A stretch of 64,000 nucleotides of DNA from Olsenella sp. Marseille-P4559 (GTDB lineage: Bacteria > Actinomycetota > Coriobacteriia > Coriobacteriales > Atopobiaceae): positions 854,148-918,147 of the forward strand of contig NZ_LR027574.1 of the NCBI RefSeq assembly GCF_900605015.1, given 5' to 3'. A program made the translations under genes and the position numbers. Numbering within the stretch: the first letter of the stretch is position 1; each line of letters starts with the position of its first letter. This document shows, one piece after another, positions 55,968-64,000 of the stretch. The notes under the pieces are model-generated. The model was given only the letters and a program-made list of their open reading frames with translations. It did no database searches and had not been told where the DNA came from.

Positions 55968-57449
55968 TCAAGAGTCTGAAAGCGCCTTCGACACCGCATG
56001 CCGCCAGCCCGCATATCGCCCCTGTGCCCATTCCTCGTCCCGCAGAGGCACGTAGCGTCTGCGCTCGACGCCCCGAAAGAGCGTGGCCGCGTCATAGACC
56101 CCCATACCACAACCCGCAGCGTAGGCAGCCCCCATGCCAGAGAGCTCCTCGGTAGGTGACACGGCAACGAGACAGCGCGCAATGTCGCTCTGGAATTGCA
56201 TGAGGTACCCGTTGTGGGTGGGGCCCCCATCCACGCGCAGATCGTCTATTCGCAGGCCGGCGTCCGCCTCCATGGCCTTGAGGACGTCCGTGATCTGGTA
56301 GGCAATGCAGTCGAGGGCGGCGCGAACTACCTCCGCCCTGCGCGTGGTGCGCGTCATGCCCACGAGCGCGCCCGTGGCATCGCTGTCCCAGTAGGGGGCA
56401 CCCAGGCCCGTGAAAGCCGGCACCAGGTAGGAACGGTCGCCTTCGGTGGCCGCTCGGGCCAGCGCCTCCGTCTCATCGGCAGACCGAACGAGTCCCAAGT
56501 CATCCTTGAGCCAGGTGATGACGGCACCAGCGTAGTTGACGTTGCCCTCAAGCACATAGTTGACCGTACCGTTCAACTTCCAGGCCAGGGACGACACGAG
56601 CCCACTCCCTGAGCGTACAAGGTCCTCGCCCACGTTCATCATGACGGACGAGCCCGTGCCATAGGTGGCCTTGACCATGCCCGCCCTCATGCACCCCTGG
56701 GCGAACAGGGCGGCGTGCGAGTCGCCCAGGATGCCATGGATGGGAATGGGCGCATCGAGGTAGCCCTCGAAGTCGGTCATGCCGAAGGCGGCGTCGGAGT
56801 CACAGACCTCAGGCAGCACGGAGACAGGCACACCGAAGGCATCGCACAGCTCCTCGCTCCATGCCAGACGGGAAATGTCAAAGAGCTCGGTGCGCGAGGC
56901 ATTGGAGTAATCCGTCCTGTAGGCGGCACCTCCCGTCAGGCGATACAGGAGGTAGGTGTCCACGGTGCCCAGGCGTAGCTCCCCCCTGGCCAACGCATGG
57001 GAGGCGGCGGGCACGTTCTTCATGAGCCACGCGAGTTTGGCGGCCGGAAAGTAGGGCGAGAGCTCTATGCCCGTCTGCACGCGCACGAGCTCGGCCATGC
57101 CCTGACGACGCAACCGTTCGCACACGTTCTCGGCGCGCGCATCCTGCCAGACGATGGCGCGTGCAAGTGGCGCGCCACCGACATCCCACACGAGCGACGT
57201 CTCGCGCTGGTTGGAGATGCCCACGCCACGGATGTCGCCCTTGTCGATGGAGGCCCGTGCCACGACGTCGGCCACGGTAGCGAGCACGTTGGCGTAGATC
57301 TCCTCCGCATCGTGCTCGATCCATCCCCGGTCGCTCACGATCTGTCGGTGAGGCCGGTCGGCGCGGGCCACGAGCGACCCCTTCTCGTCAAAGAGCAGCG
57401 ACTTGGTTCCCTGCGTGCTCTGGTCGATGCCAAGAACGTACGAGGCCAT
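55968..57449 (-). CDS. glpK: FGGY-family kinase, probable glycerol kinase
   Basis: A 493-residue ATP-dependent polyol/sugar kinase. N-terminal phosphate motif GIDQSTQGTKSLLFDEKG, substrate region YSNASRTELFDI, GDSHAALFAQG, the conserved KATYGTGSSVMMNVGE, and the C-terminal adenosine motif LRVDGGPTHNGYLMQFQSDI. The sequence is GlpK-like throughout, but no glpF or glpO is nearby and the ribose operon is its neighbour, so another polyol or pentulose is possible. ATG at 57449 has GGGAGGGG. It is convergent with the mobile-element debris and divergent from the small membrane gene. Confidence 0.83.
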   Translation of the reverse strand: MASYVLGIDQSTQGTKSLLFDEKGSLVARADRPHRQIVSDRGWIEHDAEEIYANVLATVADVVARASIDKGDIRGVGISNQRETSLVWDVGGAPLARAIVWQDARAENVCERLRRQGMAELVRVQTGIELSPYFPAAKLAWLMKNVPAASHALARGELRLGTVDTYLLYRLTGGAAYRTDYSNASRTELFDISRLAWSEELCDAFGVPVSVLPEVCDSDAAFGMTDFEGYLDAPIPIHGILGDSHAALFAQGCMRAGMVKATYGTGSSVMMNVGEDLVRSGSGLVSSLAWKLNGTVNYVLEGNVNYAGAVITWLKDDLGLVRSADETEALARAATEGDRSYLVPAFTGLGAPYWDSDATGALVGMTRTTRRAEVVRAALDCIAYQITDVLKAMEADAGLRIDDLRVDGGPTHNGYLMQFQSDIARCLVAVSPTEELSGMGAAYAAGCGMGVYDAATLFRGVERRRYVPLRDEEWAQGRYAGWRHAVSKALSDS

Positions 57450-57608
57450 GGGGCTTCCCCTCCCTTGTCCCTTCCCTGTCACACAGCATGGCGCATGCCT
57501 GTCCGAGCGCGTTCGTCATCCCGATGGTGCCACAATTGTCTAGAATCGAACCAACCGCTCCGGCGCCCGACACACAGGGCGTCACGACCCACGCCCAAGG
57601 GAGCCTTC

Positions 57609-58298
57609 ATGTCACGACAGAGCAGACGCAAGCATCGACGGAGACTGCGCGCCACGAGAGCGCTCGAGCGGGAGCGGGTCATGGCAACGGGCGATGGCGT
57701 TGAGCCTCCCTCCTCACCCATGGCCACTGACAACGGCCTGCGCTCGTCAGCCAGCATCCGCTCGTCGTTCCGCAGGTTCATTGTGCTCCTCCACACGGCG
57801 CGCTCCCGCTTCCAAAACGTGCTGATCGTCGCCTCGGCCCTGTCGATCGCATGGTCGTTCGCGTACCTCGCTGCAGGCAATGGAGCCTGGAGCCTCTTTG
57901 GCTACCGTCAATCGGACGCCCTCATGTCCCTCGTGCGCCTGGTGGCGTTTCTGGCAACCGCCATCGAGGGCATCCGTGCGGGCGTCGACGCGAGCCGACT
58001 CCCCCGCGTGTCCCATGGCTGGGCGTTCGTCCCCCTTCTCTTCACCTTCCTCGACATCGTGCTCATGACGGTCCCGGGCAGCACGGCCGTCTTCTCCCTT
58101 GAGGGAGGCGCCCTGTACCTCTCCGTCCTCAACTTCGCACTCGCCCTTGTCTACCTGGTCATCTGCTTCAGGGCGGCCGCCGAGCATCCTGAGGCCGCAG
58201 AGAAGTTTCGCATCGCCCGACAACGGCTCGCCAACGCCAAGGCGGAACGCCTCAACAACCCCCGCCCGTCGAGACCGCTCCGCAGGCACAAGCACTAG
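57609..58298 (+). CDS. Small membrane protein of unknown function
   Basis: A 229-residue protein with a strongly basic N-terminus (MSRQSRRKHRRRLRATRALE), a polar stretch and then four predicted membrane helices (about 75-95, 105-125, 135-155, 165-190). The C-terminus is again basic (PSRPLRRHKH). ATG at 57609 has AAGGGAG. It overlaps the end of the opposite-strand ribokinase gene by 4 bases. I do not recognise the family. Confidence 0.7.
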   Translation: MSRQSRRKHRRRLRATRALERERVMATGDGVEPPSSPMATDNGLRSSASIRSSFRRFIVLLHTARSRFQNVLIVASALSIAWSFAYLAAGNGAWSLFGYRQSDALMSLVRLVAFLATAIEGIRAGVDASRLPRVSHGWAFVPLLFTFLDIVLMTVPGSTAVFSLEGGALYLSVLNFALALVYLVICFRAAAEHPEAAEKFRIARQRLANAKAERLNNPRPSRPLRRHKH

Positions 58299-59185
58299 CC
58301 CAGCGAGCTTGCCCGGACCTGTGCCATCGTGGGGATGGACGGCGCCGCCCCCTGCCGCGACACCGCCATCGCAGACGCCTTGGCGGCCAGCGCCAGGGCC
58401 TCCGGCACCGGCTTGCCAACGCTTCGCGCCCACACGAAGTAGCCCGTGAACGTATCCCCCGCAGCAGTGGTGTCGACGACCTCAACCTCGAAGATGCCCT
58501 GCTCATAGCGATGCCCGCCACACTGGTACACCGACCCCCTGGAACCGAGGGTGAGCACCACCTCGGCCTGGGGGTACTGCTCCCCCAGCCGCCAAAGCAC
58601 ATCGGCCGGATCCGTTGAGCCGCCCGAGATCTGTGCCCCCTCGATCTCGTTGAGGACGAACAGTGACACCTTGCCCAGGTCGATGGCACGTAGCGCGTCA
58701 TCGTACGGCGAGGGGTTCAGGATGACCTTCATGCCCAAGGCACACGCGCGATCAACAAGGTAGGCGAGGCATGAAATCTCGTTCTGGAGGACAAGGTAGT
58801 CCCCCGCCGAGAACTGGGCGAGCACCTGATCCACGTAGCCCTCGTCCACCTGCCGATTGGCGCCCCCATAGAGCAGGATGCAGTTCTGCCCCTTCGCATC
58901 CACCTGTATGACCGTATGCCCCGTGACTACGTCGCTGTGACCGACGAGGTGCGTGTCGACGCCTGCGTCCCTGCAGACGTCCAGCAGCAGCCCCCCCTCG
59001 GGACCCCCCATCCCCGCCTGCCATACCCGCGCACCCGCGCGGGCAAGTGCCACGGCCTGGTTGAGTCCCTTGCCGCCAGGGAAGACGCTGCGCTGCGTCG
59101 AGGCGAGCGTCTCTCCCGGCGCGACGATGTGGTCGACGCCATAGACGTAGTCTATGTTGAGGGATCCAAAATCGAGAATCCTCAT
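58295..59185 (-). CDS. rbsK: Ribokinase
   Basis: PfkB-family kinase phosphorylating ribose to ribose 5-phosphate; 296 residues. N-terminal FPGGKGLNQAVALARAG motif, ATP-binding VLNEIEGAQISG and the C-terminal signature DTTAAGDTFTGYFVWA with catalytic Asp. ATG at 59185 has GGAGAG. Last gene of the ribose operon, 41 bases after rbsD. Confidence 0.94.
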   Translation of the reverse strand: MRILDFGSLNIDYVYGVDHIVAPGETLASTQRSVFPGGKGLNQAVALARAGARVWQAGMGGPEGGLLLDVCRDAGVDTHLVGHSDVVTGHTVIQVDAKGQNCILLYGGANRQVDEGYVDQVLAQFSAGDYLVLQNEISCLAYLVDRACALGMKVILNPSPYDDALRAIDLGKVSLFVLNEIEGAQISGGSTDPADVLWRLGEQYPQAEVVLTLGSRGSVYQCGGHRYEQGIFEVEVVDTTAAGDTFTGYFVWARSVGKPVPEALALAAKASAMAVSRQGAAPSIPTMAQVRASSLG

Positions 59186-59226
59186 GGGCTCTCCAATCGT
59201 GCGTCATGCACTATCGACACGCTGTC

Positions 59227-59622
59227 CTAGAACGCACAGGCAGCCGTCAGAAGGATGTTGGGATAGGGGGAGAACTCGCCGGTACGAATCACAAACTTAC
59301 AGGTGACCTCTGCTGCCTTGAGGTCACGGTGCGCAACGTAGTCGTGCTCGACCCCATCGAGCTTGCGGAGTATGTACTCATGGAGATGGGGGTTTGCCTC
59401 CCTGATCTCCTCGGCGAGGACATAGCGCTCAACCGCACACTCGTCCATCACGGCATCCATGACCTGCTGAAACGTAGGCACACCGCCGATGACGGCAAGG
59501 TCTGCGACCTCGACCCCCCTCGGGATGGGCATGCCGGCGTCGGCAATCATGTAGGTGTCCTTGTGCCCCAAGCCGGCCAGCAGACCGGCAAGCTGGACGT
59601 TGAGAATGCCCCTCTTCTTCAT
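59227..59622 (-). CDS. rbsD: D-ribose pyranase
   Basis: Interconverts pyran forms of ribose after import. 131 residues, normal length. MKKRGILNVQLAGLLAGLGH contains the catalytic His (about 20), and the family C-terminus YPNILLTAACAF is present. ATG at 59622 has AAAGGAGG. It lies between rbsC and rbsK. Confidence 0.95.
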   Translation of the reverse strand: MKKRGILNVQLAGLLAGLGHKDTYMIADAGMPIPRGVEVADLAVIGGVPTFQQVMDAVMDECAVERYVLAEEIREANPHLHEYILRKLDGVEHDYVAHRDLKAAEVTCKFVIRTGEFSPYPNILLTAACAF

Positions 59623-59736
59623 GCTCTTCCTCCTTTGACGCCTTTGACGCGGGGCGTGCCACGAGGCCACATGCGGGCCATGACGCCGCCCGGAGCTCGC
59701 ATGCCCCCTGGGACATGGCGGCATGATGTCTGGTGG

Positions 59737-60834
59737 CTATGCCGATGTGGGTCCGACGGCCCCATCGTCACCCGCGACGCCCTTGCCCTCGTTGCGCGCC
59801 TGCAGGGCCATGCGCGCCTGAAGGTTGCGCTGGACTTGGTCGATGACGACGGCAATGATGATCACGATGCCACGTATGACCTGCTGCCAGAACTCCGTGA
59901 CGCCACACATGGCCATACCATCGTTGATGACGCCGATGACGAAGGCACCCTCGACGGTGCCAAGGATGGTACCTACGCCACCCGCCATGGAGGTACCACC
60001 CAGGACGGACGCCGCGATGGCGTTCATCTCCCAAGAGGTGCCGGTAGAGGGGTTGGCGCCCATGAGCTGCGAGGTGGTGATGATGCCGACCATGGCGGCG
60101 CAGAAGCCCGAGATGGCATAGACGATGATGAGGTTGCGGTCGACCTTGATGCCCGAAAGGCGCGCCGCGTTCTGGTTGCCACCGATTGCCAGCACGTGCC
60201 AGCCAAAGGCCGTCTTCTTGAGCACGATGCCCGCAATGACGGCAAAGATCGCAAAGATGATGACGCCCATGGGGATGCCCAAGACGCTCGAGGCAAAGAA
60301 GCCGTATCCCGTGTTGCCGAGCCCGACATGTCCCGAGATGCTGGAGAACGTCGCCCCATTGGAGCGGATGTTGGCGAAGCCTCGCCAGACGTACATGGTG
60401 CCCAGCGTGGCGATGAAGGGGGCGACGCCCAGCTTCGTGATGACGAGACCGTTCAGCATCCCCAGCACGACACCCATGAGCAGGGTGAGCAGCACCACAA
60501 CGGGCACGCTGAAGTAGATCGTCACACCCGCAAAGGTGAGGGTCAGACCCTCCTGTACGAAGCCCGCCGAGACCATGCCGGCGAGGCCGACCACCGCTCC
60601 CACCGAGAGGTCAATGCCCCCCGTGATGATGACGAACGTCATGCCAATGGCGAGGATGCCATAGAGTGCCACGTGCTTGGCCACGGAGAGGAGCGACCCT
60701 GCCGTGAAGAAGTTGGGAGTGGCAAGGCTGAAGAAGATCATGAGAACGACCAGCACGATGAGGGTTCGGCCGTTCAGCAGCACCATCAGCAGGTTGTTGG
60801 TGCCCCCCGAGGCCTTCTTAGTTTCAGCTGCCAT
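59737..60834 (-). CDS. rbsC: Ribose ABC transporter permease
   Basis: A 365-residue CUT2 permease with eight to ten predicted helices. Family motifs are YGILAIGMTFVIITGGIDLS, GAVVGLAGM and GGNQNAARLSGIKV, with the conserved ILGGTSMAGGVGTILGTVEG. A hydrophilic C-terminal tail follows. ATG at 60834 has AAGGAGAAC and starts 2 bases before the rbsA stop region, so the two are coupled. Confidence 0.95.
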   Translation of the reverse strand: MAAETKKASGGTNNLLMVLLNGRTLIVLVVLMIFFSLATPNFFTAGSLLSVAKHVALYGILAIGMTFVIITGGIDLSVGAVVGLAGMVSAGFVQEGLTLTFAGVTIYFSVPVVVLLTLLMGVVLGMLNGLVITKLGVAPFIATLGTMYVWRGFANIRSNGATFSSISGHVGLGNTGYGFFASSVLGIPMGVIIFAIFAVIAGIVLKKTAFGWHVLAIGGNQNAARLSGIKVDRNLIIVYAISGFCAAMVGIITTSQLMGANPSTGTSWEMNAIAASVLGGTSMAGGVGTILGTVEGAFVIGVINDGMAMCGVTEFWQQVIRGIVIIIAVVIDQVQRNLQARMALQARNEGKGVAGDDGAVGPTSA

Positions 60835-60836
60835 GT

Positions 60837-62393
60837 CTAGTTCTCCTTCCCTGCCTTCACAGCATGGTGTCCCTTGTAGGAAGCGAGCGCCAGCGCATCC
60901 TTGTCGATGTGGCCCCCCGCGAACTCGCCCGTGAGCCTGCCGTTCGAGAGGACGAGAATGCGGTCGGAAATGGCTATGATCTCCTCGAGCTCAGAGGAGA
61001 TGACGATGATCGAGAGCCCCTGCCTGGCATACTTGTCAATTATCTCGTAGACCTCGGTCTTGGCCCCGATGTCGATGCCGCGGGACGGCTCGTCCATGAG
61101 CAGGATCTGTGGCTCGGTGAGCAGCCCCTTGGCGATGACGACCTTTTGCTGATTGCCGCCCGAGAGCGACAGGATCGGCAGGTGCTTGTCGGCGACCTTG
61201 ATGTGGATGTCCCGGATCTCCTCGTCGACCCTCCTGCCCTCCGTGACGGAGTCGATGAGCGGCCCCTTCCGGTAGCGCTTGAGTGCCGCAAGGGACACGT
61301 TCTTCTCGATGTCCAAGGTCTGGACCAGGCCGCCCCCCTGGCGATCCTCCGGGATGAGCGAGATGCCTGCGTCGATCATCTGCGAGACGCTACCGATGGT
61401 GATGGGCCTACCGTTGAGCCTGATCGTTCCCGTGTGCTCGGGACGCAGCCCCATGATGCACTCGAACACCTCGGTGCGTCCGGCGCCCAAAAGGCCGTAA
61501 ATGCCCAGCACCTCGCCCTTCCTGAGGTCGAAGCTCACGTGATCGACGAGGTACCCCCCGCCAGGCTTGGGCAGGCAGAGGTCGCTGACCTCGAGGACCT
61601 TGGGTTGCGCGTCCCAATCGACGACGCGGTCACGCTTGGGGTACTGCTTCTCGCCACCGGTCATCTTCTGGACGATCCAGCTGATGCTGATGTCCTTGAC
61701 GTCAGCGTCGTCCACATACTTGCCGTCGCGCAGGATGGTGACGTGATCGCCGATCTCCATGACCTCCTCGAGACGATGGGAGATGTAGACGATGGAGAGG
61801 CCGCCAGCCGTGAGGCCGCGCATGATCTTGAAGAGGACCTGCACCTCTTGCTGCGACAGTGACGAGGTGGGCTCGTCCATGATGAGCACCTGGAGATCGT
61901 CATCGACCAGCTCGCGGGCAATCTCTATCATCTGCTGCTGGCCGACGCGGAGGCTGCCGACCCTAGTGGTGGGGTCCATGGGATGCTCCAGGAGGTCAAG
62001 GACCTTCTTGGACGCATTCATGTGGTAGGCGTCATCAAGGCTGAGACCCCGCTTATGCTCCCTGCTCATGAAGATGTTCTGGTACACGTTGAGATTGGGA
62101 AAGAGACTGAGCTCCTGATGGATGATGCCGATGCCGTGGCGGCGGGCCTCGGTCGTGTCCTTGAAGCTCACCTCGGCATCGCCAATGTACAGGGCGCCCG
62201 ATGACGGCTGCTCGATGCCGGCAATCATCTTCATCAGCGTGGACTTGCCGGCGCCATTTTCGCCAATCAGGACATTGACCTTACCTTTGAGCAGGTCGAA
62301 CGAGACGTTGTCGAGCGCCTTGGTACCGGGGTACACCTTTGAAATCCGATCGGCATGCAGGAACACATCATCCGGACAGCTATAGCCTGACAT
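60837..62393 (-). CDS. rbsA: Ribose ABC transporter dual ATPase
   Basis: A 518-residue CUT2 ATPase with two ABC domains. Domain 1 has Walker A GENGAGKSTLMKM (about 40), signature LRVGQQQMIEIAR and Walker B VLIMDEPTSSL. Domain 2 has the degenerate Walker A GLLGAGRTEV, signature LSGGNQQKVVIAKGL and Walker B ILLMDEP. This asymmetry is typical of RbsA. ATG at 62393 follows GGAAGGAAG. It is 35 bases downstream of the lipoprotein gene. Confidence 0.96.
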   Translation of the reverse strand: MSGYSCPDDVFLHADRISKVYPGTKALDNVSFDLLKGKVNVLIGENGAGKSTLMKMIAGIEQPSSGALYIGDAEVSFKDTTEARRHGIGIIHQELSLFPNLNVYQNIFMSREHKRGLSLDDAYHMNASKKVLDLLEHPMDPTTRVGSLRVGQQQMIEIARELVDDDLQVLIMDEPTSSLSQQEVQVLFKIMRGLTAGGLSIVYISHRLEEVMEIGDHVTILRDGKYVDDADVKDISISWIVQKMTGGEKQYPKRDRVVDWDAQPKVLEVSDLCLPKPGGGYLVDHVSFDLRKGEVLGIYGLLGAGRTEVFECIMGLRPEHTGTIRLNGRPITIGSVSQMIDAGISLIPEDRQGGGLVQTLDIEKNVSLAALKRYRKGPLIDSVTEGRRVDEEIRDIHIKVADKHLPILSLSGGNQQKVVIAKGLLTEPQILLMDEPSRGIDIGAKTEVYEIIDKYARQGLSIIVISSELEEIIAISDRILVLSNGRLTGEFAGGHIDKDALALASYKGHHAVKAGKEN

Positions 62394-62428
62394 ACGTACG
62401 CACTTCCTTCCCAAGCGTCCGTGGACCC

Positions 62429-63109
62429 CTACTCGACTACCATCTCGATAGGAGTGATGGTGATCTTGCTCATTGTCGCCGAGTTGGCCGTGAAGGCGCC
62501 CACGAAGGTGACCCTCCTGCCCTTGATGGTGGCTATGTCGGCAGGGTCGATGACCTCGGACTGAGCCTTGTCGTTGAGACTCTTGGAGACCTGTGACCAC
62601 TCGGTCGTGTCCCTGTAATCGTTGAGGTTGATGCTGCTGAGGTAGTCACGCAACGACGTGTCCGATATGACGGGGCCGACGTTGATGTCGACCTCGGTGG
62701 GCCCATCGTAGCCTTCGAGCATGATGGTGATGTAGCCCTTGGAGGATGCCCCCGAATCGGCTGCCTTCGCGATGACATCGGTGACGGTGCCGGTCCCCTT
62801 GACCGCATAGACCACGGCATTGCCGGCTGCGCTCGAGGAGGTGGAGAGGCTCTTGCCTGCGAACTGGCTCGCCGTGTCATCGGCGACCAAGCTGCTCGCG
62901 CTCAGCAGCCCGTTGAGGTCCTGTGCGTTGCCACCAATCTCGGACTGCACGTTCTCGCTCCACAGGGTGTCGATGTCGCTCGCGGCATCAAAGGTGGACT
63001 CACCCGTGTACGTGCCCTCCTGGCCAATGGGCACTACCGTACACCCAAAGAGGGCAAGCGAGCCCACCAGAAATGCGCTCACCATGACCGGGAGCATGCT
63101 CCTTCTCAT
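62429..63109 (-). CDS. DUF2291-type lipoprotein of the ribose operon
   Basis: A 226-residue secreted lipoprotein with signal peptide MRRSMLPVMVSAFLVGSLAL and lipobox LFGC (Cys at about 23). The body resembles DUF2291 proteins commonly found beside ribose-type ABC transporters. It probably acts at the outer face of the membrane as an accessory of RbsB/RbsC; its exact function is unknown. ATG at 63109 has AGGAGGAGGAG. It sits between the binding-protein gene and rbsA. Confidence 0.75.
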   Translation of the reverse strand: MRRSMLPVMVSAFLVGSLALFGCTVVPIGQEGTYTGESTFDAASDIDTLWSENVQSEIGGNAQDLNGLLSASSLVADDTASQFAGKSLSTSSSAAGNAVVYAVKGTGTVTDVIAKAADSGASSKGYITIMLEGYDGPTEVDINVGPVISDTSLRDYLSSINLNDYRDTTEWSQVSKSLNDKAQSEVIDPADIATIKGRRVTFVGAFTANSATMSKITITPIEMVVE

Positions 63110-63186
63110 CTTTCTCTCCTCCTCCTGCCGACACGCCGCATCGCCGGGACGAGCCACCGTGCGCGGTTCCGTGGCGATGGGACCGC

Positions 63187-63201
63187 GGACGGAGCCCGTC
63201 C
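63187..63201 (-). terminator. Short hairpin after the ribose-binding-protein gene
   Basis: GGACGG (63187-63192) pairs with CCGTCC (63196-63201). It is weak, in the same position after a binding-protein gene as the hairpins at 32047 and 47912. Confidence 0.25.
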
Positions 63202-63240
63202 CCACCGCTTACCTGCCTGAGGGACGCCGCAGACGTCGCG

Positions 63241-64000
63241 CTACTCCGTGTAGACGAAGCCGTCGAGCTTGTCGGCATTGTCCTTGGTGATGACGATGCA
63301 GGGGATGAGTTGCTTCTCATCCTTGCCCATCGTACCCTCCTTGAGGTATGCGTCGGCCTCCTGGACGGCGGTGCGGGCGATGACGTCGAACTGCTGGAGC
63401 GCGGTGGCCGTGGCCTTGCCCTGCTTGATGAGGTCACGCACCTCATCGGACCCATCGACACCGACGACGGGGATGCTCATGCCCGCGGAGTCGAGGGCCG
63501 CACAGACGCCCTGGACCATGGTGTCGTTGCCGGATATGACGCCGTTGATGTCGCTGCCATAGGTCTGGATGAGGGCCTCCATCTTGTTGTAGGCCTCATC
63601 CTTCTCCCAGTTGGCCGTCTGGGCATCGAGCATCCTCATGTCCGGATACTGGTCGATGACGGCATGGAACGCGTCGGAGCGCACATGGGCGTTGGTGTCG
63701 GAATCCTTGCCCTTGAGCTCGACGTAGTTGCCCCTCTCGCCCATGGCGTCCACGAAGGCCTGGGCCACGTCCGAGGCGCCCTGGTTGTTGTCGGCGATGA
63801 TCTGGGCGATTGCATCGCCCGTCGAGGAGATCTCACGGTCAATTAGGAAGGTGGGGATGCCCGCCTCCGCCGCCTTCTGGACGGCTGCGACCGTCGCATC
63901 GGCACCGGCGTTGTCACAGATGATGGCGGCCGCCTTGTCGGCGATGGCGGAATCGAAGAGCTCGGACTGCTTGTTGAGGTCGTCATCGTGGGAGTTTGCC
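63241..64000 (-). CDS. rbsB: Ribose-type ABC transporter binding protein, cut at the right edge
   Basis: The 253 visible C-terminal residues form a periplasmic-binding-protein type 1 fold. Visible motifs include AIADKAAAIICDNAGADAT, PTFLIDREIS, ANWEKDEAYNKMEALI and the sugar-site GVISGNDTMVQG, then VVGVDGSDEV. The frame is open to the edge, so the signal peptide and start lie beyond the window. It is upstream of the DUF2291 lipoprotein and rbsACDK, in the usual operon order. Confidence 0.92.
   Translation of the reverse strand, partial: ANSHDDDLNKQSELFDSAIADKAAAIICDNAGADATVAAVQKAAEAGIPTFLIDREISSTGDAIAQIIADNNQGASDVAQAFVDAMGERGNYVELKGKDSDTNAHVRSDAFHAVIDQYPDMRMLDAQTANWEKDEAYNKMEALIQTYGSDINGVISGNDTMVQGVCAALDSAGMSIPVVGVDGSDEVRDLIKQGKATATALQQFDVIARTAVQEADAYLKEGTMGKDEKQLIPCIVITKDNADKLDGFVYTE

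Noticed and set aside
55968-57449. Calling the FGGY kinase a ribulokinase or xylulokinase because of the ribose operon
   Set aside because: Its motifs follow glycerol kinase throughout; the neighbouring ribose genes have their own ribokinase.

Overview
The window is GC-rich and actinobacterial in style. The order rapZ-whiA-gap-pgk-tpi-secG, the very peptide-transporter-rich content, Tat/lipoprotein substrate-binding proteins and the gene repertoire point to a Coriobacteriia member, most like Olsenella/Atopobium (Atopobiaceae), a host-associated anaerobe. The genus is inferred from protein style, not proven. Almost all genes are on the minus strand; plus-strand exceptions are a lactate/2-hydroxyacid dehydrogenase, two tRNAs, a BglG-PTS-glycohydrolase operon, a small membrane protein and mobile-element debris.

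Layout. 0-4.7 kb: the start of a gene running off the left edge, hisS, a secreted repeat-like protein, a conserved barrel protein and a gene I do not recognise. 4.85-10.5 kb: a compact three-gene module of an Lhr/BrxHI-like DEVH helicase, a BrxD-like (DUF2791) P-loop ATPase and a TerB-N/TerB-C protein. It is driven by a candidate promoter whose -35 lies in a palindrome, and is the best candidate here for a little-described defence or DNA-processing system. 11-17 kb: Ldh-type dehydrogenase, flippase-like membrane protein, iscS-like/mnmA tRNA thiolation pair, CmpB-like membrane protein, tRNA-Gly and tRNA-Cys. 17-21 kb: RsbU-type phosphatase plus a single-chain STAS-HATPase switch protein, an AT-richer GNAT gene and tRNA-Leu. 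21.4-33.8 kb: two complete oligopeptide ABC transporters, one with fused dual ATPase and its binding protein encoded last. 34-40 kb: secG, tpiA, pgk, gapA, whiA and rapZ (yvcK is missing). 40-49.6 kb: a sialic-acid catabolic cluster (Gfo/Idh oxidoreductase, nanE, nanK-like, nanA) with an Sat/Sia-type ABC transporter that includes a permease-ATPase fusion. 49.7-56 kb: integrase remnant and small HTH gene, then an operon controlled by a recognisable RAT antiterminator/terminator (licT/bglG-like, PTS EIIBC, ADP-ribosylglycohydrolase family), then about 1.5 kb of decayed insertion-sequence material. 56-64 kb: FGGY (glycerol-kinase-like) kinase, a small membrane protein, and a ribose operon (rbsK, rbsD, rbsC, rbsA, DUF2291 lipoprotein, rbsB cut by the window edge).

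Two copies, in opposite orientation, of an approximately 150-bp element with long terminal inverted repeats lie at 10.7 kb and 34.6 kb; they look like MITE-type or structured intergenic repeats. The lifestyle picture is a glycan- and peptide-scavenging fermenter: peptides through the two Opp systems, sialic acid from host glycans, ribose and an unidentified PTS substrate, feeding lower glycolysis.
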